Assembly: GCF_905147045.1 (NCBI RefSeq)
Contig: NC_065888.1
Span: 129,001 to 193,000 of the forward strand
Origin: Nymphalis io
Lineage: Eukaryota > Arthropoda > Insecta > Lepidoptera > Nymphalidae
Length of the DNA: 64,000 nt
Reading direction: 5' to 3'
Positions 33,654 through 45,190 of the stretch are shown piece by piece. The notes below the pieces were generated by a model. That model was not told the origin of the DNA. It made no database searches and was given only the letters and a program-made list of their open reading frames with translations. Each line of letters starts with the position of its first letter. The stretch's first letter is position 1. The translations under genes and the position numbers were made by a program.

Positions 33654-35125
33654 CAAGTGTACAAATATTTTTTTATTCCAAAATATTTAGATTAAACAAT
33701 ACTATTTAACTCATTGAAAACTTTATTTGTCTACATTTAACATTATAAAGCTGAAGAGTTTGTTTGGTTGAACGCGCTAATCTCAGGAACTGCTGGTTTG
33801 AATTAAAAAATTTGGATAGCCCATTTATCGAGGAAAGCTATAGGCTATAACATCACGCTACGACCAATAGGAGCGGAGTAGCAATGAAAAATGTTGCAAA
33901 AACGGGGAAAATTATTTTCTAAATCCTTTTGAGAGCTTTCGTTGCGTGCGCTTCGTAAGTGGTAAAGTTCACAAAAAACACAACAATCATATATAACGGA
34001 ATTGTTCCTCTTGAAAAGTTCTAAAAAAATCCGCGACAGTCTATGTCTGTCTTTTAAGGTTGATTCACTATAACCTTTTGTATGGTAATCAAATTTGTTC
34101 TAAAAAAATGTATTATTTGTGAAGTCCTATTTATATACATTGCATAAATTATTACGAAAGATATCGAGATAAGTTCATAGACAGTTTTAAGTACTTTTTA
34201 TAGTTTCGACATATTTTAATAGGTAGTTGAGGAGGTTGTTTGAAAATATTCATACTTAAGCATTTGTTTTCGGTTTATAAACAACTTTTTAAGTTACGGT
34301 TTATATTGTTAGGTGAGTATTTCCTATCGTCGTCGCATATATTTTTTCTCATTGTTTTTTCAAGTAAGTCGGAATAGATTTAAGGGAATGCTGTTTTATT
34401 TGTATTTATTTTGCATGTGTCTATACAATATTTTATAGTTTTACTTATGTATTATAACTATGACTATATTTAAGTTTATTGCATGTATCTAAACAATACT
34501 GTTTGAGAGTACACTTTTTGACTATTGCATTTAACAGTACAAAGGGGTCCATGAAAGTGGGAATTTTGATAGTAAGTTATCGACACACATATACACAAAG
34601 ATCATCGTTGTACACTTTTGGTAAACTTTTATACAAAGTTATTTCAGTGTTTGAAACAAAGCCAAGGTTAACGATTTAATCTACCAGGGTGACACAAGAA
34701 GCTTTAAGTCATAAAATAAATGTTATATGATACTACTACATAAATAACCAAAAAATCTTCTATTTAATATTTTATTATAATCAAATAAATGATTCAATAA
34801 GAACAAATATTTCATAATAAAGTTCGCAACAATAGATAAAAGAATTATTCCAATTCCTGATTTACAAATTGAATATCTTTTCAGTGTGAAATCAGGAGGC
34901 CCTTTAGCGAAAGATAAGGGCCTATCTCCGCGTTATTGCTCACACAGCCGCACTTATTTGTAATGCCGATGAATAACCATTCCCTTGTAGAATTACTGCA
35001 AAACTACTGAACCGATGTCGTTATCGCCTACCCGTGAAATTACTTCTGATACACGATCACTTTCAATTACATTTTCACTTTGAAAGTGAGGAATATCGCC
35101 GACTGTTTTAAGCTATATAAATATA
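33654..35125. other. AT-rich interval, nothing recognised
   Basis: The ORF at 34479-34679 is short and unrecognised. Confidence 0.45.
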
Positions 35126-35200
35126 ATTTTAACTAGCTGTCACGTACACACTTCGCTGCGCGAACGTTTTAACTCAATAATTATTACCAAGTTCAGCCTC
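35126..35200 (+). repeat. possible dispersed repeat T fragment
   Basis: AACTAGCTGTCACGTACACA followed by CTTCGCTGCGCGAACG resembles the start of repeat T-like elements only loosely. Confidence 0.25.
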
Positions 35201-35421
35201 TAGGTATGAACACTCTGCTTACAAGACACACATTTTCATTTGAAGACATAATTCTTATAGGCAGTTATAAATGAAATATTTCAATTCATTTATAACTATA
35301 TCAAATCTTCCACTGCGGATATTTCTGTGACGAAGGATACCTCTTCATTAACTCGAAAGTTAGGGTCAGTGTGTCTGACAAATATGAAACCTGTTCCACT
35401 TATAGTTAAAACGGGTGACTT

Positions 35422-35745
35422 TATTTTTGCCGAGATGGCCTAGTGGTTAGAACGCGTGAATCTTAACCGATGATCGTGGATTCAAAACCCGGCAAGCACC
35501 GCTGAATTGTCATGTGCTTAATTTGTGTTTATAATTCATCTCGTGGTTCACAGTGAAGGAAAACATCGTGAGTAAATCTGCATGTGTCTAATTTCATTGA
35601 AATTCTGTCACATGTGTATTCTACTAACCGCACTGGAGCAGCGTGGTGGAATAAGCTCCAAACCTTCTCCTCAAAAGGGAGAGGAGGCCTTAGCCCAGTA
35701 GTGGGACATTAACAGGCTGTTACTATTAATGTTACTATATTTTTG
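35422..35745 (+). repeat. SINE S1, full-length with target-site duplication
   Basis: SINE at 35430-35737 flanked by TATTTTTG (35422-35429 and 35738-35745). The head carries GGCCTAGTGGTTAGAACGCG (A-box region) and a B-box-like GGATTCAAAACCC. The body runs through GAAGGAAAACATCGTGAG and GCGTGGTGGAATAAGCTCCA to GTGGGACATTAACAGGCTGT and a TTAC/TAAT-rich tail. The tRNA-like head would provide the Pol III promoter. It codes for no protein and would rely on a LINE RT. Confidence 0.9.
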
Positions 35746-36831
35746 ACGCCACTACATTATTGAATACCCAGAAAACTCTTGCTGTAAAGGTATGTAGGTA
35801 TTTTTATAATTTTATTTTTAAAGTGACATCAGCAGAATTTTAACTTGACGAGTTAGAGTGTTGAGTGAATAATAATCTTAAATAAATCTTAGTGATTTGG
35901 TTCCAGGAATGTTGTTTATAGTGAATCTTTGTTTCATAAAGGACATTCTAAGGATGTAGGATTTATATTTTTTCACTTAGCATCTTGGGAGTTGGAAACT
36001 AGTCTTAGCTGATCTTCTCAACAAACGAAAAATACCTTTGAACATTCAAATCTACTGTACACTTATACCCTCAAAGAAATTGGGAATTTTATTATATCTC
36101 ATTTATAATCATGTTTTTATACAGTAATAAAATTAGACCTATATTTGTACGATTTAATATAACTACTTTTTATATTATATCTACTCATACTTTGTATACT
36201 AGTAAGCGTTGATTATATCCAATATTTGAATACTACTTCTTCTCTATGTATTAATCAGTTTATAATAATATAAATAGCTAACAGAACAGACCGCAAGTAA
36301 TGTTGGCTAGAGCGAGGGCAGAAATTCATTGTTCGATCGCAATTGCGATGTTCTGAGAAAATAAAGAACTATTCTATTACCAGTGGAGGCAAAGGCACTT
36401 ATACTCCAAGGTTTAACTGCAAACAGTCCAAAAATATAATTTTTAATTTAAATGAAAGAGGAAATTTGATATTATGCATACAATATTGATATTAATTTCT
36501 ATTGTATCCTTTATATACTCGTGACTGGCATGCGATATGTTTGACAACCATCGATTTTTCGAACGATTAAAATTTTACATTGACGGGTTAAATTGTCGGC
36601 TTTAAATAGTAATAGTTTATGTTTAGCATAAATAACATACATTTAAATAGGCGAGGATAACGGTTACAGAGATTATTATTTTACTTTATATTGATTATAA
36701 GCGATGACATATGCGACGGTTATCTAAAAATCGTTACAGCTCAGTTTATCCACCCAAAATCAACACTATAGGAGCGTAATGATATAAGGAAACCTTTGAA
36801 TAGCAGTGCTAGTCAAGTAGTAGTAGCTTTG
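35746..36831. other. AT-rich interval, nothing recognised
   Basis: No feature identified. Confidence 0.45.
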
Positions 36832-38690
36832 AACAGCCTTATATCTACCAGAGTGCCACAGGCCAAGCTGCCGCCACTAGCGGTATGCAAACGTCGCGTT
36901 TGGCACTATAAGTCGGCGGATTGGGACGGTATGCGCGATTACTATGCGTCAGTCCCTTGGAAGGAACGTTGCTTCAGTGGGAATGACCCGACAGCTAGTG
37001 CCGCTGCTGTTGCTGACGAGATCATGTTGGGATTGGAATACTACATTCCTAGCTCAGATCTCGTCAGTAGGAGTACGCGTAACCGTTGGTTCACTCGTGA
37101 ATGTGCCGATGGTGTATCATCTAAGCAGGCGACATATCGCAAGTGGATCAACGGCTGCATTAGCGGGGCATCTAACATTGACTCACTGAAAGCAAACTAT
37201 AATAAAAATTCCAAGTTCTGTAGAAAAGCATACACGAGAGCGGATGCACAGCGCATTGTACAGATTGGTCATGACCTTGTTTCGCATCCTAGGGACTCCC
37301 GTAGCTTCTGGCGTCTGACCAAGTCTGTGCAAAACAATTTCTGCCAACCTTCGCTGCCACCGCTCAGAAATCCGGACGCGTCGCTAGCTCACAGTCCGCA
37401 AGAGCAAGCTGATCTCCTGGCTAAACTCTTTGCCGACAATTCCGTCATCGATGATTGTAGTGCGCTGCCACCTACAATACCTTCATGTGGCCATACGATG
37501 CCTGACATTAAAATCAGGCAACGTGATGTGCGTGCGGAACTGCAATCACTTGATGTACGGAAAGCTAGCGGTCCCGATGGAATACCAGCCATAGTGCTGA
37601 AGAAGTGCGCAGCGGATCTGTCTCCTGTGTTAACGCGCCTGTCCCAACTTTCTCTCTCTTCGGGATGTATGCCGGAGGATTGGAGAAGAGCTAATGTGCA
37701 AGCGGTTCCCAAAAAAGGGGATCGGTCTGACCCGGCAAATTATCGGCCAATAGCTATCACCTCAGTACGTTGTAAGGTGATGGAACGGATTCTAAACAAC
37801 CAACTGATCCATTACCTAGAAGATCACTGTTTAATTAATGATCGTCAGTACGGGTTTTGACCGAAACGGTCCACAGGTGATCTTCTAGCGTAAGTAACAC
37901 ACCTCTGGGGTGAAGCTATCGACAAGCATGGAGAATCGTTGGCTGTCAGCCTCGATATCTCCAAGGCTTTCGACAGGGTCTGGCACAGAAGTCTTCTTTC
38001 CAAGCTGCCGGCGTATGGTCTGCCTGCTCAGCTATGCACCTGGATTGCCAGCTTCCTACACAAGCGTAGCCTTCGTGTTTTAGTTGATGGTTGCGCTTCA
38101 CAATTCTATGTAGTGAATGCTTGGGTCCTCCAGGGATCTGTGCTATCTCCCACACTCTTTCTTTTGCATATCAATGATATGCTCTCTCTTGGGAACATAC
38201 ATTGCTATGCAGACGATAGTACAGTGCATGGTGGATACCACGGACGCGCAGTGGCTGGGCGAGCGGAAATTTAGGAGAGGCGGAGGGATCTTGTCATTGA
38301 ACTCGATAGGACGTTAGAGCTCATCGCCAAATGGGGCTCTGATAATCTTGTTGAGTTTAATGCCAAGAAAACACAGGTATGCGCTCTCACGGCGAAAAAG
38401 CCAACATTTTCCCCTCTTCCCTCCCTCTGTGGTACTCCGCTGGTGATGCAAAGCAAAATCGCCATGCTGGGGATTGACGTTCGCTGCGACCTTAGTCCAA
38501 GGGATTACATCGAGGCTGTTATAAAAACAGCTTCACGGAAACTCGGAGTTCTGAACAAGGTGCGGCGCTTTTTCACGCCACAACAACTATGCCTGCTGTA
38601 CAAAACACAGGTACGGTCTTGCGTGGAATATTGCTCGCACCTTTGGGATGGCTCCGCTAAGTACCTACTTGAGGCCTTGGAGACGTAAAG
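36832..38690 (+). pseudogene. LINE copy A reverse transcriptase, disrupted
   Basis: An open stretch of about 340 codons reads ASGPDGIPAIVLKKCAADL (early RT), KKGDRSDPANYRPIAITSV and INDRQYGF, then hits TGA at 37858 and TAA at 37891; at both positions copy B has sense codons. It resumes with motif A AVSLDISKAFDRVWH (about 37939), a damaged motif B NAWVLQGSVLSP (intact form in copy C: NAGVPQGSVLSP) and motif C CYADDST (about 38206). A TAG at 38272 follows. The C-terminal part has YCSHLWDGSAKYL at about 38631-38669. The catalytic Asp pair is present but the protein is dead. Confidence 0.85.
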
Positions 38691-39016
38691 GTCACAAACA
38701 CCCTTGAACCTTTACAATTGCGTCGTGAGATAGCAGCACTGAGCGCTTTCTATCGACTGTATCACGGCGAGTGCTCTGAGGAATTATTCTCTCTAATTCC
38801 TGCTTCCACCTTCCTTCTTAAGTCCACGCGAATTTGGCAACTCCTTTCGTTGTCGCACTTCCAAAAAATGGAATTCCTTACCAGTTCACGTGTTCCCCTC
38901 CTCTTACAACCCGGGTTCCTTCAAACGAGGCGTGAAGAGGCATCTTGCGGGCCGGCAAGGCGAAGGCGGCTAGTGCAGAACGTTTTTCCCGTCTGTACTG
39001 GCCGTCGTCGCGTTTG

Positions 39017-39053
39017 GACTCTACTACCACTTACCATCAGGTGGAGTAGAGTC
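39017..39053 (+). other. conserved LINE 3' stem-loop (copy A)
   Basis: GACTCTACT pairs with AGTAGAGTC (9 bp). After a bulged A, CCACTT pairs with CAGGTGG-type bases (CCAC/GTGG plus a T-G wobble and T-A) around the loop ACCATC. The same structure occurs at 14318-14354, 47449-47485 and 62995-63030 (one C lost there). It is a probable RT recognition element. Confidence 0.7.
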
Positions 39054-39090
39054 ATTTGCCCTCCCGGCGAATATAAAAAAAAAAAAAAAT

Positions 39091-39595
39091 GTGCAGAACA
39101 GCAAATGTTTTCCATAACAATAAATAAATTCGTTTACAATAAAAACGTAGTTCAACTTTAATATTATTTGTTATTTTCCAGTTTTAACAAGCCTTAGATT
39201 TATACACAATATAATTACTGCTTTTTAAATAAAATATTAAACAATATTTAAAGAAGCAAAACAAACCACTGCTCCTCCTGAACTGAATTGAGATAAACGA
39301 ATACACTATCGGATAATCGTATATTCGTTGATCTCTATTGGAAACTTTAGTCGTATGTTTCTATTTATCTGAAAGCAGCTGATCTTATTACCTTTACATG
39401 GCCGTTCGTGTTAAAGCTTTATATATATTTACCCACAATACCTATTTACGATTAACACGAATATTTACAAGCCACATAACTTCATTTATCTTCATCGCAA
39501 TAAATGAAACTAACAGCACTTGCAATAACATTTCACATAAAACTCACAGTATATAATAATCAATGTATAATAATGATAACGTCCTCCAGACCGAT
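39091..39595. other. AT-rich interval between LINEs
   Basis: No feature identified. Confidence 0.45.
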
Positions 39596-39758
39596 TTATA
39601 TATAGGCCTCTGCATCTTTGACAGATGATTTAAGCGGCATCGCGAAGGCACTTGCGTTCATGACTGAAAAGACCAATGCGAGAGAGGATCCTTCGGTCGC
39701 ACTTCCGACAAGTGTATGCGCCCCCAGATGGGCGGGGGTTTGAAGCCCGCTCATGACG

Positions 39759-39793
39759 CTAAAAGAAAAACGCACTAGGCGTTTTTCTTTTAG
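39759..39793. other. 15-bp perfect inverted repeat, 5-nt loop
   Basis: CTAAAAGAAAAACGC and GCGTTTTTCTTTTAG around ACTAG. It lies at the end of the LINE D coding region. It may be a terminator-like A/T-rich hairpin or a fold-back made at the insertion junction. Confidence 0.7.
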
Positions 39794-40069
39794 TAGTTTA
39801 AACCAGTCATTGTCATGCTTTGATTGACCTTCGTGAATAAGGCGTCGCCACTTGGCACGGTCCTCTGCCAGTTCCTCCCATCGATTGCTAGGGATGTTAA
39901 ACGCAACCATATCACGCTTAGCGCAATCTTTGTAACGGAGCATAGGCCGCCCAACAAACCTCTTTGCATCCACAACCTCTCCCAGTAGTATTTGCCTTGG
40001 AAGACGAGTCTGCTCCATTCGATGCACGTGTCCCAGCCACCGTAACCGTTTTTTCTTGAGAATGGCCAT
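39780..40069 (-). pseudogene. LINE D C-terminal domain
   Basis: MAILKKKRLRWLGHVHRMEQ, then VGRPMLRYKDCAKRDM and ELAEDRAKWRRLIHEGQS: the conserved C-terminal region of this LINE group. It lies in a frame shifted from the RT. After about 39790 the translation enters a low-complexity hairpin and no longer looks like the family. Confidence 0.75.
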
Positions 40070-40205
40070 GATGCTAGGCAGCTGTGCCTCGCCTAGAACA
40101 CTTGTTTGTCACGCGATCCTGCCATGTGATGCCCAGAATGTTCCGAAGACAGCGCAAGTGAAATGTGTTTAGTCGGCGTTCTTGTTTTGCGTACGTTGTC
40201 CACGT

Positions 40206-41317
40206 TTATGCTCCATACAAGAGTGTGCTTAGGACACATGATTGGTAAACAAGCATTTTCGTTTTTACCGTAAGGTGTCTGTTATCCCAAGCCCTTGTAC
40301 AGAGCCTCCCGAACGTAGAGGATGCTTTGCCGATGCGGAAGTCGATCTCTGCATCAAGCGAGAGATTGCTCGACAAATGCGACCCAAGGTAGCAAAATTT
40401 GTTAACCACCTGTAAAGGTGCGCTGTTAAGCAAGATGACTGGTTGCTCTAAGCATCCTTGCGCTAAAATAACGGTCTTCTTGCAGTTTATGGACATTGAA
40501 AAGAGGTCGCACGCTCTGGCAAATTTGTCCATTAGACTCTGGAGTTGAGCTTGGTCATGAGCAACGAAGCCAGCGTCGTCAGCGAAGAGGAGACTATCTA
40601 CAAATAGGTCCTCCCTGTAGCGTTTGGACTTGAGAATTGAGATGTTGTACAGCCTACCATCGGTTCGCGTGTGTAAGTGGACGCCTTGCTGTTCATCTCC
40701 AAAAACAACCTTCAGAAGCACCGAGAAGAATATTCCGAACAAGGTGGCGGCCAGTGCACAACCTTGACGAACACCACGGCGTACGTCGAATGGCGTGGAT
40801 GTGTTGCCATTGTGCAGGACGGTGACTTCCATACCTTCGTGGAACGATTGCACTATCCTTAGGAGTTTTGGGGGGCATCCAATTCTGACAAGAACCGAGT
40901 ACAACCTCTCTGAGTGCTGTTTTTTTTTGGAGTAGGTCCAAGAGCTCTTTTGATGCCCGCGTACACCCCGCCAATATCCCCCGCGTTTGCGCACGCTTGG
41001 ATGCTTTGGCAAAGCTCTGTCCAATACGCATTTACAAAAAAGCGCGTGCTACGCTGGAGTGATTCTTTTGCCTTCGTGAGATCTCTACGCGTCGCATCCC
41101 AAAGGTTAAGGCGAAAATTTAAAGCGGCTTGGCGTTTCGAATCATTCAAGGGAAGTAAGTGCTTCTCGTTTTCTTGAAAAGTCGTAAGATTTTGCCTTTT
41201 GATAGCCAAAAATCTTGCCTGCAGTGTCAGTGAGAAGAGACTTGACTTTTTCCCATTCGACTCGCGTTGATGCCGTACTGTCCCAAGTTGCAACTTCTTC
41301 GCGGACGAGTTCCCCAA
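40206..41317 (-). pseudogene. LINE D reverse transcriptase, internal deletion and frameshifts
   Basis: Two frames. The first (41317-40859) ends ...GGVYAGIKRALGPTPKK; the second (41024-40206) starts SERLYSVLVRIGCPPKLLRI and runs through motif B GVRQGCALAATLFGIFF, motif C SLLFADDAGFVAH and FCYLGSHLSS to LLYGA, then TAA. The fusion of 'PTPKK' to 'SERLYSVL' skips RT motifs 1, 2 and A, including the first catalytic Asp. The frame break adds to the loss. Confidence 0.8.
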
Positions 41318-41765
41318 ATGACTCCACTACTTCCATGTCACGAGTCTTGAAAATATTTATCTTTTTTCGACCGAGTGGCTTGGAAGAATGGACTCTTCTA
41401 GGGACAAGTCGGACTTTAGTGGCAACGAGGCTGTGATCGGTGTCGCAATCGGCACTGTGAAACGCCCGCGTGTGGATCGTTTCCCGTAGATCCCTCCTTC
41501 TTGTAAGAGCAAGGTCTAATTGGTGCCAGTGTTTAGATCGAGGGTGTATCCACGAGACTTTCGGCATCATTTTGCCTTTAAAAAAGGTGTTGGTAACACA
41601 CAGCTGGTGCCTTGAGCAAAACTCCAACAGTCGTTGTCCGTTGTCGTTAAGCTTGCCTATGCCGTGTGCACCGAGGCATTCAGGCCAGGCTGATGTGCCC
41701 TGACCGACGCGGGCATTAAAGTCACCCAAAATATGCAGTCTGTCAGTTGGATTCACCCTGCGCAC
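41142..41765 (-). pseudogene. LINE D endonuclease, C-terminal half
   Basis: AP-like endonuclease motifs in order: HILGDFNARVG (catalytic Asp/Asn), WIHPRSKHWHQLDLALTRRR (the substrate-contact region with the conserved D), and DCDTDHSLVATKVRL, where the SDH motif appears as TDH. The N-terminal catalytic Glu region lies beyond the truncation. The enzyme would nick target DNA to prime reverse transcription; it is incomplete here. Confidence 0.8.
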
Positions 41766-41794
41766 TGTCTCATCCAGACAGATGTATAGTCATA

Positions 41795-42033
41795 TTATAC
41801 ACAGGTACAAGTTCTATTCCCTAACTCTCATAATCTGATGGGACGGCAATCCAACACGACCGGGAAGAGTTTACACGCTTTCCAAGGCACGGGAGTATAC
41901 ATACTTCCAACTTCCAGACTTCGTGCTGCCAATAAAAAGAAAATCCCAATAAATTTTTATTAACCCGTAATATGTGATTTGAACCTCCGGGTCTGCAGCC
42001 TTACATCTAGTCACTAAACCAACGAGGCAGTCA
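41795..42033 (-). repeat. SINE S3, near full-length
   Basis: Minus strand: GACTGCCTCGTTGGTTTAGT (A-box region), GACCCGGAGGTTCAAATCAC (B-box region), AATTTATTGGGATTTTC, GCAGCACGAAGTCTGGAAGT, CCGGTCGTGTTGGATTGCCG and GTGTATAATATGAC. It ends beside the 5' edge of LINE D. Confidence 0.8.
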
Positions 42034-42144
42034 AATTAACTGTATATTTAATACTAATTTATAATTTCTATTAATATTTATTTATAATTATAAAATAAAG
42101 GTAAATTATTTAATAATCCTTTTGTTATTATTGAATTAATATAA

Positions 42145-43186
42145 GATGTTGCTTTGAACTCTGTTGAGACCTGGTCTGTTCTGTAGTCCTTACAACGGTG
42201 TCAAATCGATTGGCGATACATCCAAGTACTGAAAGGTCTGCATGACGCTGATGTTATGACCGTCAAAATACAAAATCAGCAGTATAATACTATCCTCATG
42301 CATTGAGGAGTGAGACAAGGGGATGTAATTTTGCAGAAATTGTTTACTAATGCATTAGAGGATATGTTCAAGACGCTGCACTGGGTAGGGCGGGGCATAA
42401 ACGTAAACGGCGAGTACCTCTCACACTTGAGATTTGCAGACGATATCGTCATCGAGGCAGATACCGTGCAGGACATGCAGTAAATGCTGAGCAGCCTGGC
42501 TGATTCTTCTGCTCGAATCGGTCTCCGGATGAAACCAAAATAATGTTCAATGAACACGTCAACCCCGAATCCGGAGTTCCTCTCGAAGTTGTTCAGGAGT
42601 ATGTATACCTTGGGAAAACTTTGCACTTGGGTCGAAACAACTTTGAGAAGGAAGCACGTAGAAGAATACAGCTGGGCTGGGCAGCTTATAGAAAGCTTGG
42701 TCGGGTCTTTTCGTCACGAATACCGCAATGCTTGAAGACTAAAGTCTTCAACGTGAGTGCGTCTTACCGGTTATGACATACCAGAGTCGAGACGTGGACA
42801 CTGACATTGCGTTTAGTCCACCATTTTAAGGTCGCTCAGCGAGGAGTTTTTCTGGAGGATCGAATCCCAAATGTGGTCCGGTCAAATCCGACAGAGTTAT
42901 CGACATAGCCCAAAGGATTAGTAAACTGAAGTGGCAGTGGGGTGGACACATATGTCGCAGAACTGACAACTGTTGGAGTAGACGTGTTCTGGAGTGGAGA
43001 CCATGCCTTGGCAAACGTAGCGTTGGACGCCCTTGGTGGAGTCGTCCCTCCACCTAGCCTCTTCATTAAAGTGGCTGGCAGCAGATGGAAATTGAGAGCT
43101 GAGGATCGAGCTCAGTGGCGTGCCATTTTAGAGGCCTGTGTCCAGCAGTGGACGACGAAGGGTCGATGATGATGATGATGTTGCTT
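42145..43186 (+). mobile_element. RTE-clade LINE, old degraded copy, with target-site duplication
   Basis: The element spans about 42155-43176, flanked by GATGTTGCTT (42145-42154 and 43177-43186). The tail is (GAT)n, so the right repeat partly merges with it. Translation is collinear with the young RTE at 27010: SVETW, SLQRCQIDWRYIQVLKGL, GVRQGDVI, VNGEYLSHLRFADDIVI, YVYLGKTLHLGRNNFEKEA, IPQCLKTKVFN, CVQQWTTKGR. Several stops (for example TGA in the motif-B region near 42304, TAA at 42481) and frameshifts kill it. Much older than the 27-kb copy. Confidence 0.85.
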
Positions 43187-44481
43187 ATTATTTTATTTAT
43201 TATATAACTTCTCTTTATATGTAACTGTAAGTATATTAAAGTCTAGAACAATCTTTGAAATCTGATCGAACTGAATAAAGTAATTAAAATGATGGTCACT
43301 GGACAACATTTTCATTAAATCATTCATCATTTGAATCTCCGATTTTTTCATATCAATCTCGAAAAGTTGAACATATTGCTTAACATAAATTTACACAGCG
43401 AGCGTACCAATATTTCATTGGCATTTTATCCATCGAATACATTCTATAGTAATGATGCTAATACTACGCAATAAACATGTCGACTAGGTAAGGCACATTA
43501 AAAATATATAATTTTATTTCAGTATTAGTCAGTATCAGTTTTATATTGCTAGATCATTAAAGTAGTACTGAAGTAATCAATTATATTTTGACGTCAATCA
43601 TTATAAACTTCGAAAATGTAGGAAATGTTACGAATTGGGCTGATAGTTATATTAAATATCAGAAAATCTACTATATTTTATTTTTAATAATAAACAATTG
43701 TTGTTGGAAACACAAAGAAGTTAACAACTTTAATTAATATGACATTTTGGTTGATTTAAATTAAAACAATATTGTATTAATGTAAATAAGTTTGATAAGG
43801 TTATATTCATACCAAATAAAGTTTAAAATAATAAAATGTATATAATTTACTACGATTATATATAAAATCTACAAATTTCAAAATGAATATAATGAATATT
43901 TACGAGTGAGAAATGCGATTTCGATTGTAAGTCGTTCGCGAATGTTTCTAAACTTTGTTCATTTTTACAAAACGCGTTGTATCGAATAAACTTTGTAACT
44001 ACGAATTGAAGATTCGATTTAAGTTAGAGAGCAGAAGTGAGCGTCAATAAATCCATAGGTTGCGACTTCCTGCAGCGAGCCGTTGGTTTTCAACACCGAC
44101 TTGATTCACAAAACAATACTACAATTGCTATGATGAAATTACATTAAACTGTACAGTATATTTGCATCTAAATATTAATAAGTAATTAATATTCCTTCTG
44201 TGAATGAAATCATTGTGAAGTAGCGTGTCGGATGATATTCTGCCGTATGTAAGTCGAAGGAAGATGAGAAGTAGCCTTTGCCAAGACACAAACAGACTAT
44301 TTTCAATCTTATAATATAAATCATTAAATTAAATTTAGTAGATATACTTTTACTTATTACTAATAATTTATACTTATAATTCATACTACGTGAAACTTCA
44401 ATTGAAATTATTATCAAAGAATATTTTTACTTAACTTTTATTTATTTAAAAAGGACCATCTCATGGCCATCATCAACTCAG
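43187..44481. other. AT-rich interval, nothing recognised
   Basis: No gene or repeat family supported. Confidence 0.45.
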
Positions 44482-44500
44482 AAATAACGGTCGTTCAGCG

Positions 44501-45190
44501 GTGCACACCCCCACCATACCCACGCTGTTTGAGGTCGAGTTCTCTAACATCCGAGGACTTCACGCTAACCTCAACGCTGTCCACCACCATCTCGAGACAG
44601 CACGGCCAGCAATGTTGTTTCTCACGGAGACGCAAATACTCCGCCCTGCCGACACCAGCTACCTTAACTATCCCGGCTACATGCTTGAAGAATCTTTCAA
44701 AGCGAAAGCCGGAGTATGCTTGTTCGTCAGGGCGGATGTTTGTTGTCACCGATTGCGCTGCCTGGAGGACCCCTCCTTCTCCATGTTGGTGGTACGTGTG
44801 GACCTGGTTCGTCAGAGTCGAGTCTACGTGTGCCTCTACAAATCCCACAATGGTGACTTGGAGACAAGCCGATTATTTGACCATCTTAGTCGGGTGGCAG
44901 ATGCTGCGAAAGAGCAGGTTCCTAACGCGGAATTGGTGTTTTGGGGGGATTTTAATGCTCACCATGAATCATGGTTGAAATCCCTCAAAACTGACCATGC
45001 TGGAAGAACTGCTCATGCTTTTGCTCTCACACACGACTTGACCCAACTGGTTGATCAGCCCACCAGGATCCCAGACATTGATGGTCAAGCGCCTTCTCTA
45101 CTGGATCTTCTGCTGACTTCTCACCCGGTGGAATATCAGGTTGTGGTTTAAGCTCCACTTGGTTCTAAGGATCACGGCCTTATATCTACC
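44501..45190 (+). pseudogene. LINE copy B endonuclease domain
   Basis: AP-like endonuclease motifs: FSNIRGLHANL (conserved Asn), MLFLTETQIL (catalytic Glu), ELVFWGDFNAHHESW (Asp/Asn), SLLDLLLTSHP (conserved Asp) and, after a TAA stop, SKDHGLIST (the SDH motif; SSDHSLIST in copy C). All catalytic positions are recognisable; one nonsense codon separates the last motif. The enzyme would nick the target during insertion. Confidence 0.85.

Larger units (their letters stand above)
36832..39090 (+). mobile_element. Jockey-like LINE copy A, 5'-truncated
   Basis: Similarity to copies B and C starts at ACAGCCTTATATCTACCAG, which in C is just after the endonuclease SSDHSLIST motif, so the endonuclease is missing. 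RT coding follows, then a short 3' UTR with the conserved stem-loop (39017-39053) and poly-A. A 35-bp deletion near 38682 and the 56-bp deletion at the 'STR|IWQ' junction also break the frame. The clade assignment (Jockey-like, YADD-type RT) is from recall. Confidence 0.85.
39596..41790 (-). mobile_element. LINE D (minus strand), internally deleted
   Basis: A second, unrelated LINE in the opposite orientation to copies A and B. In element order it keeps the endonuclease C-terminal half, an arm with GIKRALGPTPKK, then jumps to the RT palm (SERLYSVLVRIGCPPKLL...) and the C-terminal GHV/GRP region. RT motif A is deleted. The 5' end abuts a SINE S3 of the same orientation. The 3' limit is uncertain; a 15-bp-arm hairpin lies at 39759-39793. 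The clade is unresolved; the layout resembles the widespread animal LINEs with a C-terminal RWLGHV...GRP..RYKD motif. Confidence 0.8.

Noticed and set aside
37389..37712. Minus-strand open frames over LINE copies A, B and C (for example also 45730-46053)
   Set aside because: Antisense shadows of the RT coding sequence.
36825..39105. GAACAGC on both sides of LINE copy A as a target-site duplication
   Set aside because: Only 7 bp, and the right copy is separated from the poly-A by extra bases; not convincing.
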